A DNA stretch of 64,000 bases from Rotaria socialis (taxonomy: Eukaryota; Rotifera; Eurotatoria; Philodinida; Philodinidae). The notes under the pieces are model-generated. The model had not been told where the DNA came from, ran no database searches, and saw only the letters and a program-made list of their open reading frames with translations. Of the stretch, positions 10,467 to 21,176 are shown piece by piece (within the stretch, counting starts at the first letter, position 1; each line of letters opens with the position of its first letter). Location of the stretch: contig CAJNYU010000703.1 in assembly GCA_905331475.1 (NCBI GenBank), positions 1 through 64,000 of the forward strand. Direction: 5' to 3'. The position numbers were made by a program, and so were the translations under genes.

Positions 10467-11579
10467 TTATGCGTGAACACAATTAATAGTTCCAGGAAGT
10501 GATACTTCAAGAAATTGTAGATCTTTTGAACATTCAGTAAACTTGTATAATATTTTCTCAGGAACTACAAAGGAATCTCCGCTTGTCATCTTTTCCGAGG
10601 CATGACCTGTAACATGTAGTGTCAGTTCACCGTTAAGAATAAATCTAAAGACGAACTCAGCATCATGTCGCAACAGTTGAGTCGATGGATTACCATTGTT
10701 TCTAACAATACAAACACCGGCTAGATTCGCAGTGGCTAAGCTAATTCCACTATCTCGAAATTCAAATCCAGCGGAAACCCATGGATACCATTGCAAAGTC
10801 TCATTTTCTGCTAGATATTTCACGAAGCGTTGTCCTCCATAATCACGATCAGGTCGATACTCTGCAGTAGGTAATTGCATTTGATGATCGATTAAAGTGT
10901 TGTGTGTCGCTGGACATGCAACTTCAATAACTTCAAGGCCGGCTGAACTTTCCAGCACTCGATGACGAATTAGAGGAGGCTGTAAAACACAATCTCCTGC
11001 TTGAAGTACGAATGAAGGTCCTTGATCCTCATAAATGAGTCGTACCCAGCCTCGAACGACGTAGATCATTTGAAATCGAATTTCGTGGTAATGCACATGA
11101 TCAGCCACTGGACCTCCAGTTGGAATTCGAATGTGCGATGCAATAAACCGACCACCTAACCGGCCGGGAATCAAATCGCGATAATTCATTCCCGCACGTC
11201 CTGCGATCCATGTGGCATCAGTAGCCATTTTACGCAGAACAAATGATTGTTCGATAGATGGTATATGTAATTTAGTGGTTTCTTTCACTATTTCAATTTT
11301 CGTACCATTCGGTGCTAACATTTCTGTAGTGTCATTCTGAAAAAGTTCAGAATCATTGTTCAGTACTAAACGAATTGTACCAGCAGATTGTGCCATTTCG
11401 TTCTGATTGCGTTCCAGTCTTAAATTTAGTCCATAACCAGAAATTACAGCGATTGCTGGATCGTCAGCTGGAAAAATACTATCAAGTTGAAAGCCCAATC
11501 GATTTGTAAAGAACGCAAGTGTCTCATCGAATGGAGAAGCTGGCAGGATGAATTGTGCTGATCGAATCGATGCTTGCAT
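10467..11579 (-). CDS. VOC (glyoxalase-fold) and double cupin fusion protein
   Basis: Intronless ORF of 370 residues. An in-frame GTG lies upstream, but the first ATG (11577-11579, MQASIRSAQ) is preferred. Residues 1-60 resemble a glyoxalase/bleomycin-resistance (VOC) module: SPFDETLAFFTNRLGFQLD, then IFPADDPAIAVISGYG. Next comes a cupin with HVHYHEIRFQMIYVVRG (metal ligands HxH and E) and PPLIRHRV (final His). A second cupin-like barrel follows (ILNGELTLHVTG, SGDSFVVPEKI) and lacks most metal ligands. This architecture is typical of bacterial proteins, so transfer from bacteria is inferred. Likely a small-molecule dioxygenase, isomerase or binding protein; substrate unknown. Confidence 0.7.
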   Translation of the reverse strand: MQASIRSAQFILPASPFDETLAFFTNRLGFQLDSIFPADDPAIAVISGYGLNLRLERNQNEMAQSAGTIRLVLNNDSELFQNDTTEMLAPNGTKIEIVKETTKLHIPSIEQSFVLRKMATDATWIAGRAGMNYRDLIPGRLGGRFIASHIRIPTGGPVADHVHYHEIRFQMIYVVRGWVRLIYEDQGPSFVLQAGDCVLQPPLIRHRVLESSAGLEVIEVACPATHNTLIDHQMQLPTAEYRPDRDYGGQRFVKYLAENETLQWYPWVSAGFEFRDSGISLATANLAGVCIVRNNGNPSTQLLRHDAEFVFRFILNGELTLHVTGHASEKMTSGDSFVVPEKILYKFTECSKDLQFLEVSLPGTINCVHA

Positions 11580-11796
11580 AGTTAGAATTAGTTTCAAATT
11601 CACCTGTTTCTATTGATTCGACCCTGTTACAACAATCTAAGCGATAATTTCATCAAAATTTTCAAGCAATCAAATAATTCTTGAAGAAAAAACAGGACCT
11701 ATAGAAATCTTCCTCGAAACTCGGGTTCATTAAACCAGAAAATGAATCGCACAACATAGCATAACAAAATTTAATGTAAAATTTCATTATTTCTAG

Positions 11797-11999
11797 TTAT
11801 CGTGGATAGTTTGAATCCAACTGACACGTGTCTTCTTTATCAAGGTAAGTATTTTTTCATTTCTTGGCTGCTAGAAGACATTTGTGTAGAGCGCATAGAT
11901 AAGGCAAAAATATATCATATAGTCACCGCTGTATGTAAAGACAGTAAAGGGACAGTAAAAAGTGTAGCAACAAGGGTACAGGTGGATACCACAGCTTGA
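11797..11999 (+). pseudogene. Stranded 3' exons of a possible FN3-like gene
   Basis: Two exon-like blocks join in phase. Block 11797-11844 follows TTTCTAG and ends at a GTAAGT donor. Block 11923-11999 follows ATATAG and ends with TGA. The joined frame reads VDSLNPTDTCLLYQ then VTAVCKDSKGTVKSVATRV and resembles the last strands of a fibronectin type III-like domain. No upstream exons with the rest of a gene are visible before the divergent VOC-cupin gene, so this looks like a truncated copy. The family assignment is weak. Confidence 0.3.
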
Positions 12000-13419
12000 T
12001 CTTTCTTTACACCATACTGACATGAAAATATTTGATTTTCTCTACTGTTTCATTGTGACGATCATAATATGTGAACTTTTTATCTTGAGCAATAAAATAT
12101 TGGAAATACTATGCAACAGAGTTTTGATATGAATGTGACTCAAAATTTTCTAAGTTAGGTGATCGATAGGATGTGGATGTAAGTATCTCCGTATGACAAC
12201 ACACCCACACCCTCGAGGATAATATTTTCGCTGCTGATAAAGATAATGATCGAATATAATTACTATTCATGAGTGAACAAATAGAAAGAATAGCAAACGT
12301 TCAAATTACGGATATTAGTGATAGTCAGTTTACTGTGCTTTATTCACCTTGATCGGTAGAACTCGATACTTAACTTAATTGATACGTGCCAGATGCGAAT
12401 AATCACAGGATTCAAAATACATAATTAAAATGGTTGTTTTTCAATTATTAAAAGTGAAAAAGGATCTCCTTCATGTTCTAGGAAAGAAAAAAAAATGTCA
12501 TTTCTAATGCATAATTAAATGAATAAAACAATTCATCGATTCAGCGTGGATCTTTGTTCAGAACTAATTACAAAGAATACACGAATTTTATTATGAGTAG
12601 ATTAAAGTACAAATCAACATATATCGAAGGCACAATACCATGAAAATTTACTTGAAACTTTCAAGCCATCATGATTCCTCGCAAGAAAAAAAATTTCACT
12701 CATCTCTTCAGAGTGTGTACAATGAAAAAAGTAGTGGTCATTGAGTCGACTTTCCACAGGAACCGGTTTTTAAATTTCCGCTTGATTAATTTCATTATTG
12801 TTATAGTTATCTAGTATTGCACACTTCGAAATAGATTTCGTCGTTGAACATTTTCGAAAATGCACGAAATGTAACAACATCAATATACCCATAAGCTGGT
12901 ATTTTTATTGAATATTTAAAATAAACGTTCAAGCACAATAAAGATTCTCTTACGACTTGCACAAATACTTAAATTTACTCAGTTTGGTCCATGTTGTTCT
13001 GAAGGATAACCGGTTTTCACTTCTTTAAATTGAATATGACTTCAGAGATACGTATGTTTATGTAAACATTTGATATCGCGCACTTTTTGACAATAATAAC
13101 ACATGAATGCTGTTCTCTAAAACGAATCTATTGATAAAAATGCGTCGGACGGATCATTCTCTGGATGAAAGTCAATTAAGAGAAACGATATGACTTTCCT
13201 ATTCTGCTTATTGAATGGATATATAACTACTTCAATCTGATTGATATTCCTATAATGACAAAGGATCGCTTGCATTGTCTATTGGATTCATCATGCTATG
13301 CAAAAATTGACGGACGTTCTTTGTTCAACTGATTATATAAGGAAGAAGAAATATCCACAGATATCATTCCCATTCTATTCAGTATATTATTCTTCAAAAA
13401 CAATAGTTGATCACTGACA
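12000..13419. other. Intergenic
   Basis: About 1.4 kb of AT-rich sequence without a supported gene. One short telomere-like GT/CA pair lies at 12168-12216. Confidence 0.5.
12168..12216. repeat. Telomere-like GT/CA inverted pair (copy 2)
   Basis: AGGATGTGGATGT (12168-12180) is followed 19 bases later by ACACACCCACACCCT (12200 onward), an imperfect inverted pair of the same kind as the copies at 1327 and 56863. Confidence 0.45.
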
Positions 13420-13980
13420 ATGAGCAATTGGTTTTATATGAATCGTATGACATTCACAAGTCTTCTTGCTGACGAATTAGGCCCAAACCTTGCTGGAAAA
13501 TTATTATCAATGGATTTCGATCAACCAGTTTCTTTTATGATTGGTGAAACATCGCATGAAATTTTAACCAAAATTCAACAAACATTTAGTCGTCAAATCT
13601 GTGGTAAAAACATATGTGATGATCATTGTGTATCATGTTCATTAAGTCCACCAATTTATGCAAAATTAATTTGGTTTGTTCAACGATTACTTTTAATGAG
13701 TCCATTACACAAACCTTTTATTCAACAAATATCATTAAAAGATGAAAATTTATCATCTATAAAAGATAAAGCGGCAACAAATGATAATCATATGGAAAAA
13801 AATGATGAGAGAATATTGACTAAAGTAAGTTTTTAAATATAATTTATCTTCAAATACGAGATTCATCATATTTCATTCTAGTCAACCAATTTAAATGACG
13901 GCAGCTCAAATTTTGGAACAACAGTATTAGTCATATTTTGCTTTTTCTACTTCGTGTTGTGTGCACTGTTCTTGATTTGA
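13420..13980 (+). CDS. Small tail-anchored protein of unknown function
   Basis: Two exons joined in phase 0: 13420-13824 (donor GTAAGT) and 13882-13980 (acceptor TTCATTCTAG), 167 residues in all. The start is the ATG of MSNWFYMNRM. The N-terminal half carries a cysteine-containing patch (QICGKNICDDHCVSCSL), the middle is hydrophilic and Lys/Asp rich, and the last 20 residues are a clear membrane segment (TTVLVIFCFFYFVLCALFLI). The topology suggests a C-terminal tail anchor. The cysteines might bind metal or form disulfides. I do not recognise the family. Confidence 0.6.
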
Positions 13981-14228
13981 AGAAGTTCTATATTTCTCAT
14001 AGTGCATAAAAATCTAAACAATCATCACGTCAACGTCTGTTCTAGGTCGATGATTGATGTGTTTTCTTTTGTTCTTTTTTATAATAAGTTTAATCTTTAA
14101 AAAATAAATTGTCAATTTCTAAATAGTTCGTTCAGAGATATGCGGAAAAATATTACAGTGAAGATTAATACAAAACATGTTTAACAAAGTTAATCATTTA
14201 TTTTGGATTTCGTCCTCGGTTAAAGTTT

Positions 14229-15559
14229 TCATGGGCGAAAACCATATTGATCAAATGTATCCGTAGTCTTGTCAACAAGATCAATCATATTAGAGCAATA
14301 AGAAACGAAATGTTGAGCTTGCGATACCTCGTTTGCTTGTTGTACAAATGGATTTTCGAACAATTGTTCATATGCTGGTCGTTGATTTTCATCCTTATTT
14401 AGACTAGAAAAAAGTTCAATTGTATAAATCGAATAATCTAACATTATTCTACCACGTATTCACAAATTCTTTACAATGATGAGATAGACGAGCAATAGTA
14501 AGTTCTAATGAAGGTCCTTGGCAGATTTCTACCGCTAATTCAATGGCATTGCCGGATTTTGAAAACGGGAAATATCCTGTAGATAATTTATACTAAAATA
14601 TAAATAGAAAGATTTATCTCTTGTACATTTTTAGCTAAAATATTTACAGGTGTTGTTCCCAGTGATCAAACAATCGAACGATCATCATGAACACAGTGCG
14701 TTGGTTCGATTGACAATATTCTTTCAGGCTGCAATATGTAGTATAAGAGTATGTCGAAAAAGTGAAGATTAATTTTTTACTGATATGTGTGCATACAATC
14801 TGCGAAGGCATTGTCTAGCTAAAGAGTTTATTCGATGACTAACATCAAAACCAATCAGCTTGATTGTCGTTCTTGAAAGTAAAATACTCCAAGGTGTTAC
14901 GCTTCGAAGAGAAATGACCCAACGAGATTTCAAATAATCAAGTGCTTGCAAAATCTGTTGAAAATTTCTAAAATAATCAAGTATTTAATTATGAAGAAGT
15001 CTTACAGTGAACGCTACATAAGCCACACTATTTTCTGGTATAAACTGATTAAGTTTATGATAAACACACTTATAAAAATGATCGAGTGATGTATCCATTA
15101 ATTGCATAAAGACATCACAGTAACCCTGAAGTATTTAAAAGCATATTTAAAAGGCCTAATTGAAATAACAACCTCCTGTAAAAGGCCGCCATAAAATTGT
15201 ATTAAGTGAAGACAGTTATTTTCAGTCATAAACATGTTTAGTTCATTGAGAATTTCAGTGGCTTCTACAGACTGATTCGAATAAACCCTCTGAATCAAAT
15301 GAAATCAAAAAATGATTAAAATCGATATTATTAACCACTCTGACAGCCATCATTGTTCCACTTTTCTCTTGTTCCATTTTATGTACAACTCCATAACTCC
15401 CTTTTCCAATAATACCACGATCGATTAAATCGTTCGCTGTGCACTCGTATAACTAGCTTTTTTTCACCGACACTAAAATTCAAAGATTTAAAAAGGTGCA
15501 AAACAAACTTCTACTTCCGACAAACGCAGTTGACCATATTTAATGTTACAATTTTTCAT
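14229..15559 (-). pseudogene. Decayed MAP kinase kinase (MAP2K) with lost catalytic residues
   Basis: Eight exons can be matched to the MAP2K fold in order (minus): 15559-15515, 15475-15339, 15289-15173, 15125-15006, 14954-14781, 14728-14648, 14592-14453, 14403-14229. The glycine loop IIGKGSYGVVHKM is intact. The beta-3 lysine (AVK in the family) reads AVR. The HRD-x-KPSN loop reads LRSVTPWSIL, with no catalytic Asp. DFG reads GFD. The APE-region proline-glutamate survives (PERIL). In exon 6 the conserved Trp of the DVWSLG motif is a TGA (plus-strand 14666-14668). Before the glycine loop (about 15440-15450) the frame must also shift by one base to join VGEKKLVIR to TANDLIDRG. The C-terminal KDENQRPAYEQL and NPFVQQ follow the family well. 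It is closest to the MKK4/MKK3/MKK6 group by eye. Splice sites are still usable, so decay looks recent. Confidence 0.8.
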
Positions 15560-16585
15560 GGACGATGAACTCGAACGACTAAAATCAAATAAATAACAAA
15601 TTCTCGGCTATATTTTCATTGGCTGAAACATTCTCAGTTTATCTAATATTCGTGTCTTTTAAATGGGAATTTCCAATGACTCTTTGACTAAAATAATTAT
15701 TTATTCATAAAATATTATTCCGCTTCTAAATGTTCTCGAATGTATTATAATAATTTTAAGGAGAGAATCGTACACAACAGGATTCAAAGCATCAGTATTG
15801 GCATATTGTTGGTCTTCTTTAACCATTGGTTGCGTGTCAGAACTAAACGGACTTAATTTAAGCTGTAGATATGGCAATCACCTAAATAAGAAAAGATCAA
15901 TTGAGAATTTTTCATTCTATTACAACTTATTCTCATTTTACTTTCTGGGTGGTTGCATAGAAATTAAAAGTAACCGACAATGAAGAATTGATATTTTAAA
16001 ATGAGACCATTTTCTTTTTATAATGCATTATCGACGACGTGTCAACAATTTCTGTACTTTTTTCTATGAGAGTAGCATGAATAGTTTCCTCCTTTTCAGA
16101 TTAATCATCGCATTTATTTGGCTAACTATAAATAATTACTAATCTGTAATGCATGTCAAAATGAGCTAAAAGCGATAAAGCTTCAGTCATCAATACCTAT
16201 CTAGTTAAGACAAACGAAATAAAAAGAAGATTATTTACTTTATACCTCTCATTTTGTTAGATCATTCTATATTTTGATGCTTTTAAATAATAGGAATGCA
16301 TTTAGAGTTTGCATCTCTTAGCGAATCTCAAAACATATCCCTAATGTCAAGTCGAAGTTTACCGTCTCATTCGTAGCTGCATTCTTGTTTTTTGTTATTA
16401 GAAAATCAACTCTTGACTTTTCCCCATGAAACTATTCAGATAGATAAAATAATTACTGTGTTAATTGCGAAAACGCATATCTTTTTGCGGAGAAAATGCA
16501 TAGCAAGCGATTTATTAAGTGTTTTCAATGCAAACGATGTATCTTCTCTTGAAATAGAAGAAAAAGAAGCAAACAAATGAAAACA
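15560..16585. other. Intergenic
   Basis: About 1 kb, AT-rich, upstream of the decayed MAP2K and downstream of the SSUH2-like gene (both minus strand). No supported gene or repeat seen. Confidence 0.45.
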
Positions 16586-18428
16586 TCACAGAATTGTGCA
16601 ACAACAAGAGTAACAGGCGCATTTCTCTCCGAAGCAACCACAACTGTTGAGCGGATAATCATTTTCGTAAATCATTTTTCCCTTTCCAGGAACGGGAAAT
16701 TGGCAAAAGCGGAAAGTATTACCTAGAAAATAGAAATGAGCATGGTGAATGGAAATACATGAATAACTGACCAAGTGTGGAATCCCGTTTATTGACATAT
16801 TTTTCGTCGAGAGTATAGTGAACTTCCTCAAAATCCAACCGTTCTATCGTGCAGATCAATCTACGCATTCGCTCAGAACCTCGTGATGTTGGTTTCATAT
16901 GTTTCTCCCGATACTGTTTTGTAAGATTTGCCTTTAGGTTAATGTTCTCATGTGCTTCGTCTTCACGAAGCGAAAGAAGAAAATTGTCAATTGATGAGTT
17001 TTGAGACCACGGCAATTGTGTATTTGCCCAGTACAGAACACGTTGTGCTTTTTCCATGCGTTTTTCAGGTAGAAATGAATTCTGATAGTACAATGTCGTG
17101 ATGCACGTATGCCATTTAACTCTCAAAGTAACTGAATGACGGAAACCGCCATAGCCTTTGCAATTCGAGCAATGTATTTTGCCACCACCTTTACAATCCG
17201 GACAATTTATCTTGCCACTGCTACAATTACAGTACTCTATATAGTCTATTGTCCTTACTTTCCCCTCGCCATAGCATCGAGTGCATGTGATCTTTCCGCT
17301 TCCTTTACATTCGTAGTTTTGACATTGCACCAAACCTTTTCCACGACAGTCGCTGCATCTGGTCAAATAGCTACATTCAGGTAAGGGTCTTTCATCTGTT
17401 GATTTGCTGTCAGACGAAGGGAGATCAAATGTGTAATCGTCCCAAATATCACCTACGGGTCTACCAGGCCGTTTGGTATCCTCGAATGCTCGACCTACAA
17501 AATAAAAGTAACGTCTAACTACAATACGTTCATTATCAGAATTATTAAAAAACATTTCATTTACTTCATGATAACTAAAAATTCCAAGCTTAAGCAACAG
17601 AAATGAGTTAGGATGTGTTTATAGCACTCAGACATCTATTCGCGTTTTATATTCCAGTTATTTTAAGTTAAAAACAGTTCACTTCGCAGCATTGACTGAA
17701 TGTTCTTGCTCTTACATAATATGTTTAAAAAATCTCGGGTATAGCTGCTGATGTCTGACAATGAGAGAGACATCTGAACAGCGTCTACAAAATTACTTTA
17801 TATTTATATCTTAGACGTGTTGAACAAATTCGTAACATCTACATATAGTTTTTTCTAGAAAACTTGTCAAATTCTATTGAAATACATGTGAGCGACAACA
17901 AGAAAGTCGCAGTGCTAAAACGCTATTGAATGAACTGTACTGTAATTATAGATATGATTAATAGAACAAAAAAAGGAGTCTAGCTAAATAATTGGCGTTT
18001 GTCTACTCATTCGTAACCTTATCGCCTGTCTATTATAAGATTTATGATATAATACATGACTATATTTACACAAATATGTTTAACTCATAGTAGACTATCA
18101 CAGTCAGCTTACCCAAGGTTTCGCTGAAGAGTACCGTTTCATGTTGCCAAGAAGCAGCCTTCTTTGTCCAATCCAGATCTCTAGATTCCATAAGTGTTTT
18201 CATTTGACATCTATAAGCAGCTTTTGGTTGTACGTCTGCAAGTTCAGCTGAGTCTAGTGCTACAGAATGATAGCAGCATTTTGAATCGACATAGTGTTTA
18301 AAATCGGCCAGGTGCTTTGGCAATTGGCGTGGTGATTTTGGTGGCGACAATGAAGTAGATTCAATTGGTATTGCTGTTTCTGACAATTGAACAGCATCGA
18401 GTGGCAGTTCTGGCTGTACTTTAGCCAT
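16586..18428 (-). CDS. ssuh2: SSUH2 homologue (DnaJ-like zinc-finger protein)
   Basis: Three exons join in phase: 18428-18113, 17494-16772 and 16722-16586, giving 391 residues (vertebrate SSUH2 is of similar size). Exon 1 carries the family block CCYHSVALDSAELADVQPKA followed by YRCQMKTLMESRDLDW. Exon 2 has a run of Cys-rich CxxCxGxG-type units (CSDCRGKG, CKGSG, CTRCYGEG, CPDCKGGG, CSNCKGYG) like the DnaJ zinc-finger region. It also has the conserved LRVKWHTCITTLYYQ. Exon 3 ends with YENDYPLNSCGCFG and the Cys-rich tail CYSCCCTIL, as in the family. SSUH2 was described as a suppressor in C. elegans and linked to tooth development in mammals; its biochemistry is unclear. The first intron is 618 nt, longer than usual here. 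Confidence 0.88.
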
Positions 18429-20835
18429 TCTGTGATCTATACTTGTGTATGTCGGTAAATCGAAACGAAAAATAATACTATCTTACAAATTGCGTCAGTG
18501 TTAGAGATTGATTTGAAGGCGTTGACTTCTTATTTATCTTTCACCTGCGAACGAAATGTTTTTCTAAGATAAATCATGTGTCAACATTTTTCTGAAGAGG
18601 TAAACAGTAGAAAAAAATTGTAATTACTTGCTCCTTCATTGATTACTCTCTGCAAAAAAAACTTTCAAGAAAAATCCTCTCTCTTTAGACCTGTGAACGC
18701 TTCACAATTTATGCTTCTTCTGTTCGTATAGCGACTCAAATCTAAATTCATATCGTACTGGGAAACCCTTTTTTGGTAGTAGAAGGTACTATCGAAGTTC
18801 CTCGTTCGCAATGCAAATAATTACTTTAGTTTGCTGTAGATATTAATACTACAAAGACTGCACTAATAGTTCTTCCATTCTTTCGAAAAATAAAACAGGG
18901 CACAAAGAAATACAGTTATGAGAAACACTACAAGCAACAATTGTCAAGGTGCACAATGCCAAACCTCTTCGAACACTTACGTGCGATGTGAACAAGTTTA
19001 GACTACTTTTTTCTTCGAGCACATTGATTGAAACTTCGTAGGACGAAATAAGTAATTTATAAACAACGAGAAAAATAAGCTATAAACGTGCAAATCAATC
19101 ATTCTTTGTTTATTTTGATTCCTATTAGTGACTTCAATCCTTGTCCTTGCTACTATACTACCAACTGATTTCTACTGTTCTTTCTACAAACAAAACGAAG
19201 AAAAAAGAAGTTTTCTTGGGCAGGAGAATTCATTTTTCTTTCGCATTTTTCTCTGACGATGATACAAGAACATCGAACACTTTTTATTTGAGCCTTAATT
19301 CACGTGTAGATAGCGAACACTATAATATTCAATAGACGTCGGATATTAACGACGAAAAAACAGTATTTATCCAGCCAAGGAAACTATCGATAATAGCATG
19401 TCACTGGATAACGGCAATTAACGTGTGGCCCAATTTCACCAGTCATTTTCTGCATCTTAATTATTAGTCAAATGAATATAAATGCTGCGAAAAATAAACG
19501 TCTTTCATACATCTTGAGGGTGAACAAAGAAAACACGTTTGTAAAAAAATACATTATCTAGTTTTTTTTTCTATTAGTAAAAAGAACAGTAACTGCACGA
19601 AAGAGTTTGGAAATTTGTGCAGAATTTCCAAAATAGAATGTTCATTCATCAATTAATCTTATCAATGTGCTATTCTGAACGAATATTTGTCATTTAATAA
19701 TTACTTATATTATTTGATTTTCCCCACATGTTGGTTATACAAGCAAAATAATTCAAGAATTGATCCAAATAAATGATTTTTCTTATTAAAGAGCATGCAA
19801 ATCTATGGATGTGCTAAGCATTTTTCTAGTAGTGTACAGTACCAAGAAAGAACAATTTCAACTTGATCAATCGTAATATTTCAAAACTATAGACATGATT
19901 CACAGTAGCTTATGATGAGTTTAATATATCATAGATAATAGTAGTCTAATACAACTTTTTCTAAACTTTCTAAGACCTATTGTGATGATTTAAAATCGTT
20001 TTACAGAGGTACTCTGCTGCAAAACCAAAAACAGTATTGAATCTTCTTTACGATTCTAACGACGTTCGACGATCTCAACTGCAGCTGTCTGTCTTCTTCT
20101 TTAATGTTGAACCATTTTTGAATAGCTACTAGGACAGAAATAATTTTTTTAATAAAGAACTAGAGTATCTGACGGTGCCTTTCTATCAAATATTTTTCTA
20201 TTCAAGTACATGAAATCAATCGTTGATGCAATCCCAGATTCATCCGTTCGACATGAAATGATGTCCGCATGACTCAACACATAGTAAAACAATATTCCTT
20301 CCCCGGCCATTTCCACATTTTTGGCGACATGTAGAAATAATCTTCGAGCTTTATTCCATAGCATAATTTTCACTTTTATTCTGTTGACGTTTTTCTTGTC
20401 ATACATGAAATCATTTGCTTTTTATTGAATACTTCCATTGGTGTTAAAATCTTTTTTTCTTAGAAAAATAAATAACAATGAAAGAATGCCATATAGTCAA
20501 CATCTAAATTTCATTTACATCAATATATTGTTCTTTCGAAAAGGACTAAAAAGTAAGTAACTGAAAACTATTTGTTGGCTCTTACATAAAAATGACCGCT
20601 GTTTTTTGTCTCTCTCTCTCTCTCTCTCTCTTTCTCGAGTTATGCCAATCGTGGCTTTATTGAAATACGTGCACACAAAGTCATTTTCAATCGTCGTTAT
20701 TGAGTACAAAGACTAATGGCTGAAATAATTTAAAAAGCTTTGCCTAATTATTTCTTCTCTTTTCTGTCTTTTATTTTAATCAAGGTATACAATTTGATAC
20801 AATTAATTCACAAAAGAAAATATAATTACGTCTAG
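18429..20835. other. Intergenic
   Basis: About 2.4 kb with no supported gene. Contains a CT microsatellite at about 20610-20633. Short open frames show no family features. Confidence 0.45.
20610..20633. repeat. CT dinucleotide microsatellite
   Basis: A run of about 11-12 CT units followed by TTTCTC. Confidence 0.85.
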
Positions 20836-21176
20836 GCTCTGCTCAATTAATATGCTGGCGATGTGATCCATGTCCAGAACCGCAAAATAATCAATCATCA
20901 TCGGTTTCAGTTGTTAGCTGCACATCGTATCAAACAATTTGTGTAGTAAGCCAATCAATTGAATATTTTCTTTGAATAAAAATTTAATTTTCTTTACAAG
21001 AAACATACCGTTCGAATTCTTGGTCGAGCACCACAAATATCGAAAGGATGTGTAGAAACTTCTACGCCAAGTTCATCGAAGTTTTTTGGGTCAAGGTGCT
21101 TCCGTTGACTGTTGTAATACTAGCTATTGTAATTTATCAATAAGAAATCAATTATTATTATTATCGATCTATGTAT
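20836..21176 (+). pseudogene. Ly6/uPAR (three-finger) pseudogene
   Basis: Two exon-like blocks. About 20836-20945 follows GTCTAG and ends before GTAAGCC. The second begins at 21001 after TTTACAAG. Block 1 reads ICWRCDPCPEP, then SCTSYQTICV; block 2 reads SKGCVETSTPSS. To reach the diagnostic three-finger ending GASVDCCNTSYCN the frame must skip one base in a run of six T at about 21080-21085, so the copy is frameshifted. The normal product is a secreted or GPI-anchored disulfide-rich protein. No convincing signal-peptide exon was found upstream. One indel in a homopolymer could also be an assembly error. Confidence 0.55.

Noticed and set aside
14666..14668. The TGA in the MAP2K exon as a selenocysteine or recoded Trp codon
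   Set aside because: The site is Trp in the family. No other gene in the window uses in-frame TGA, many intact genes here end in TGA, and the same copy also carries a frameshift and lost catalytic residues.
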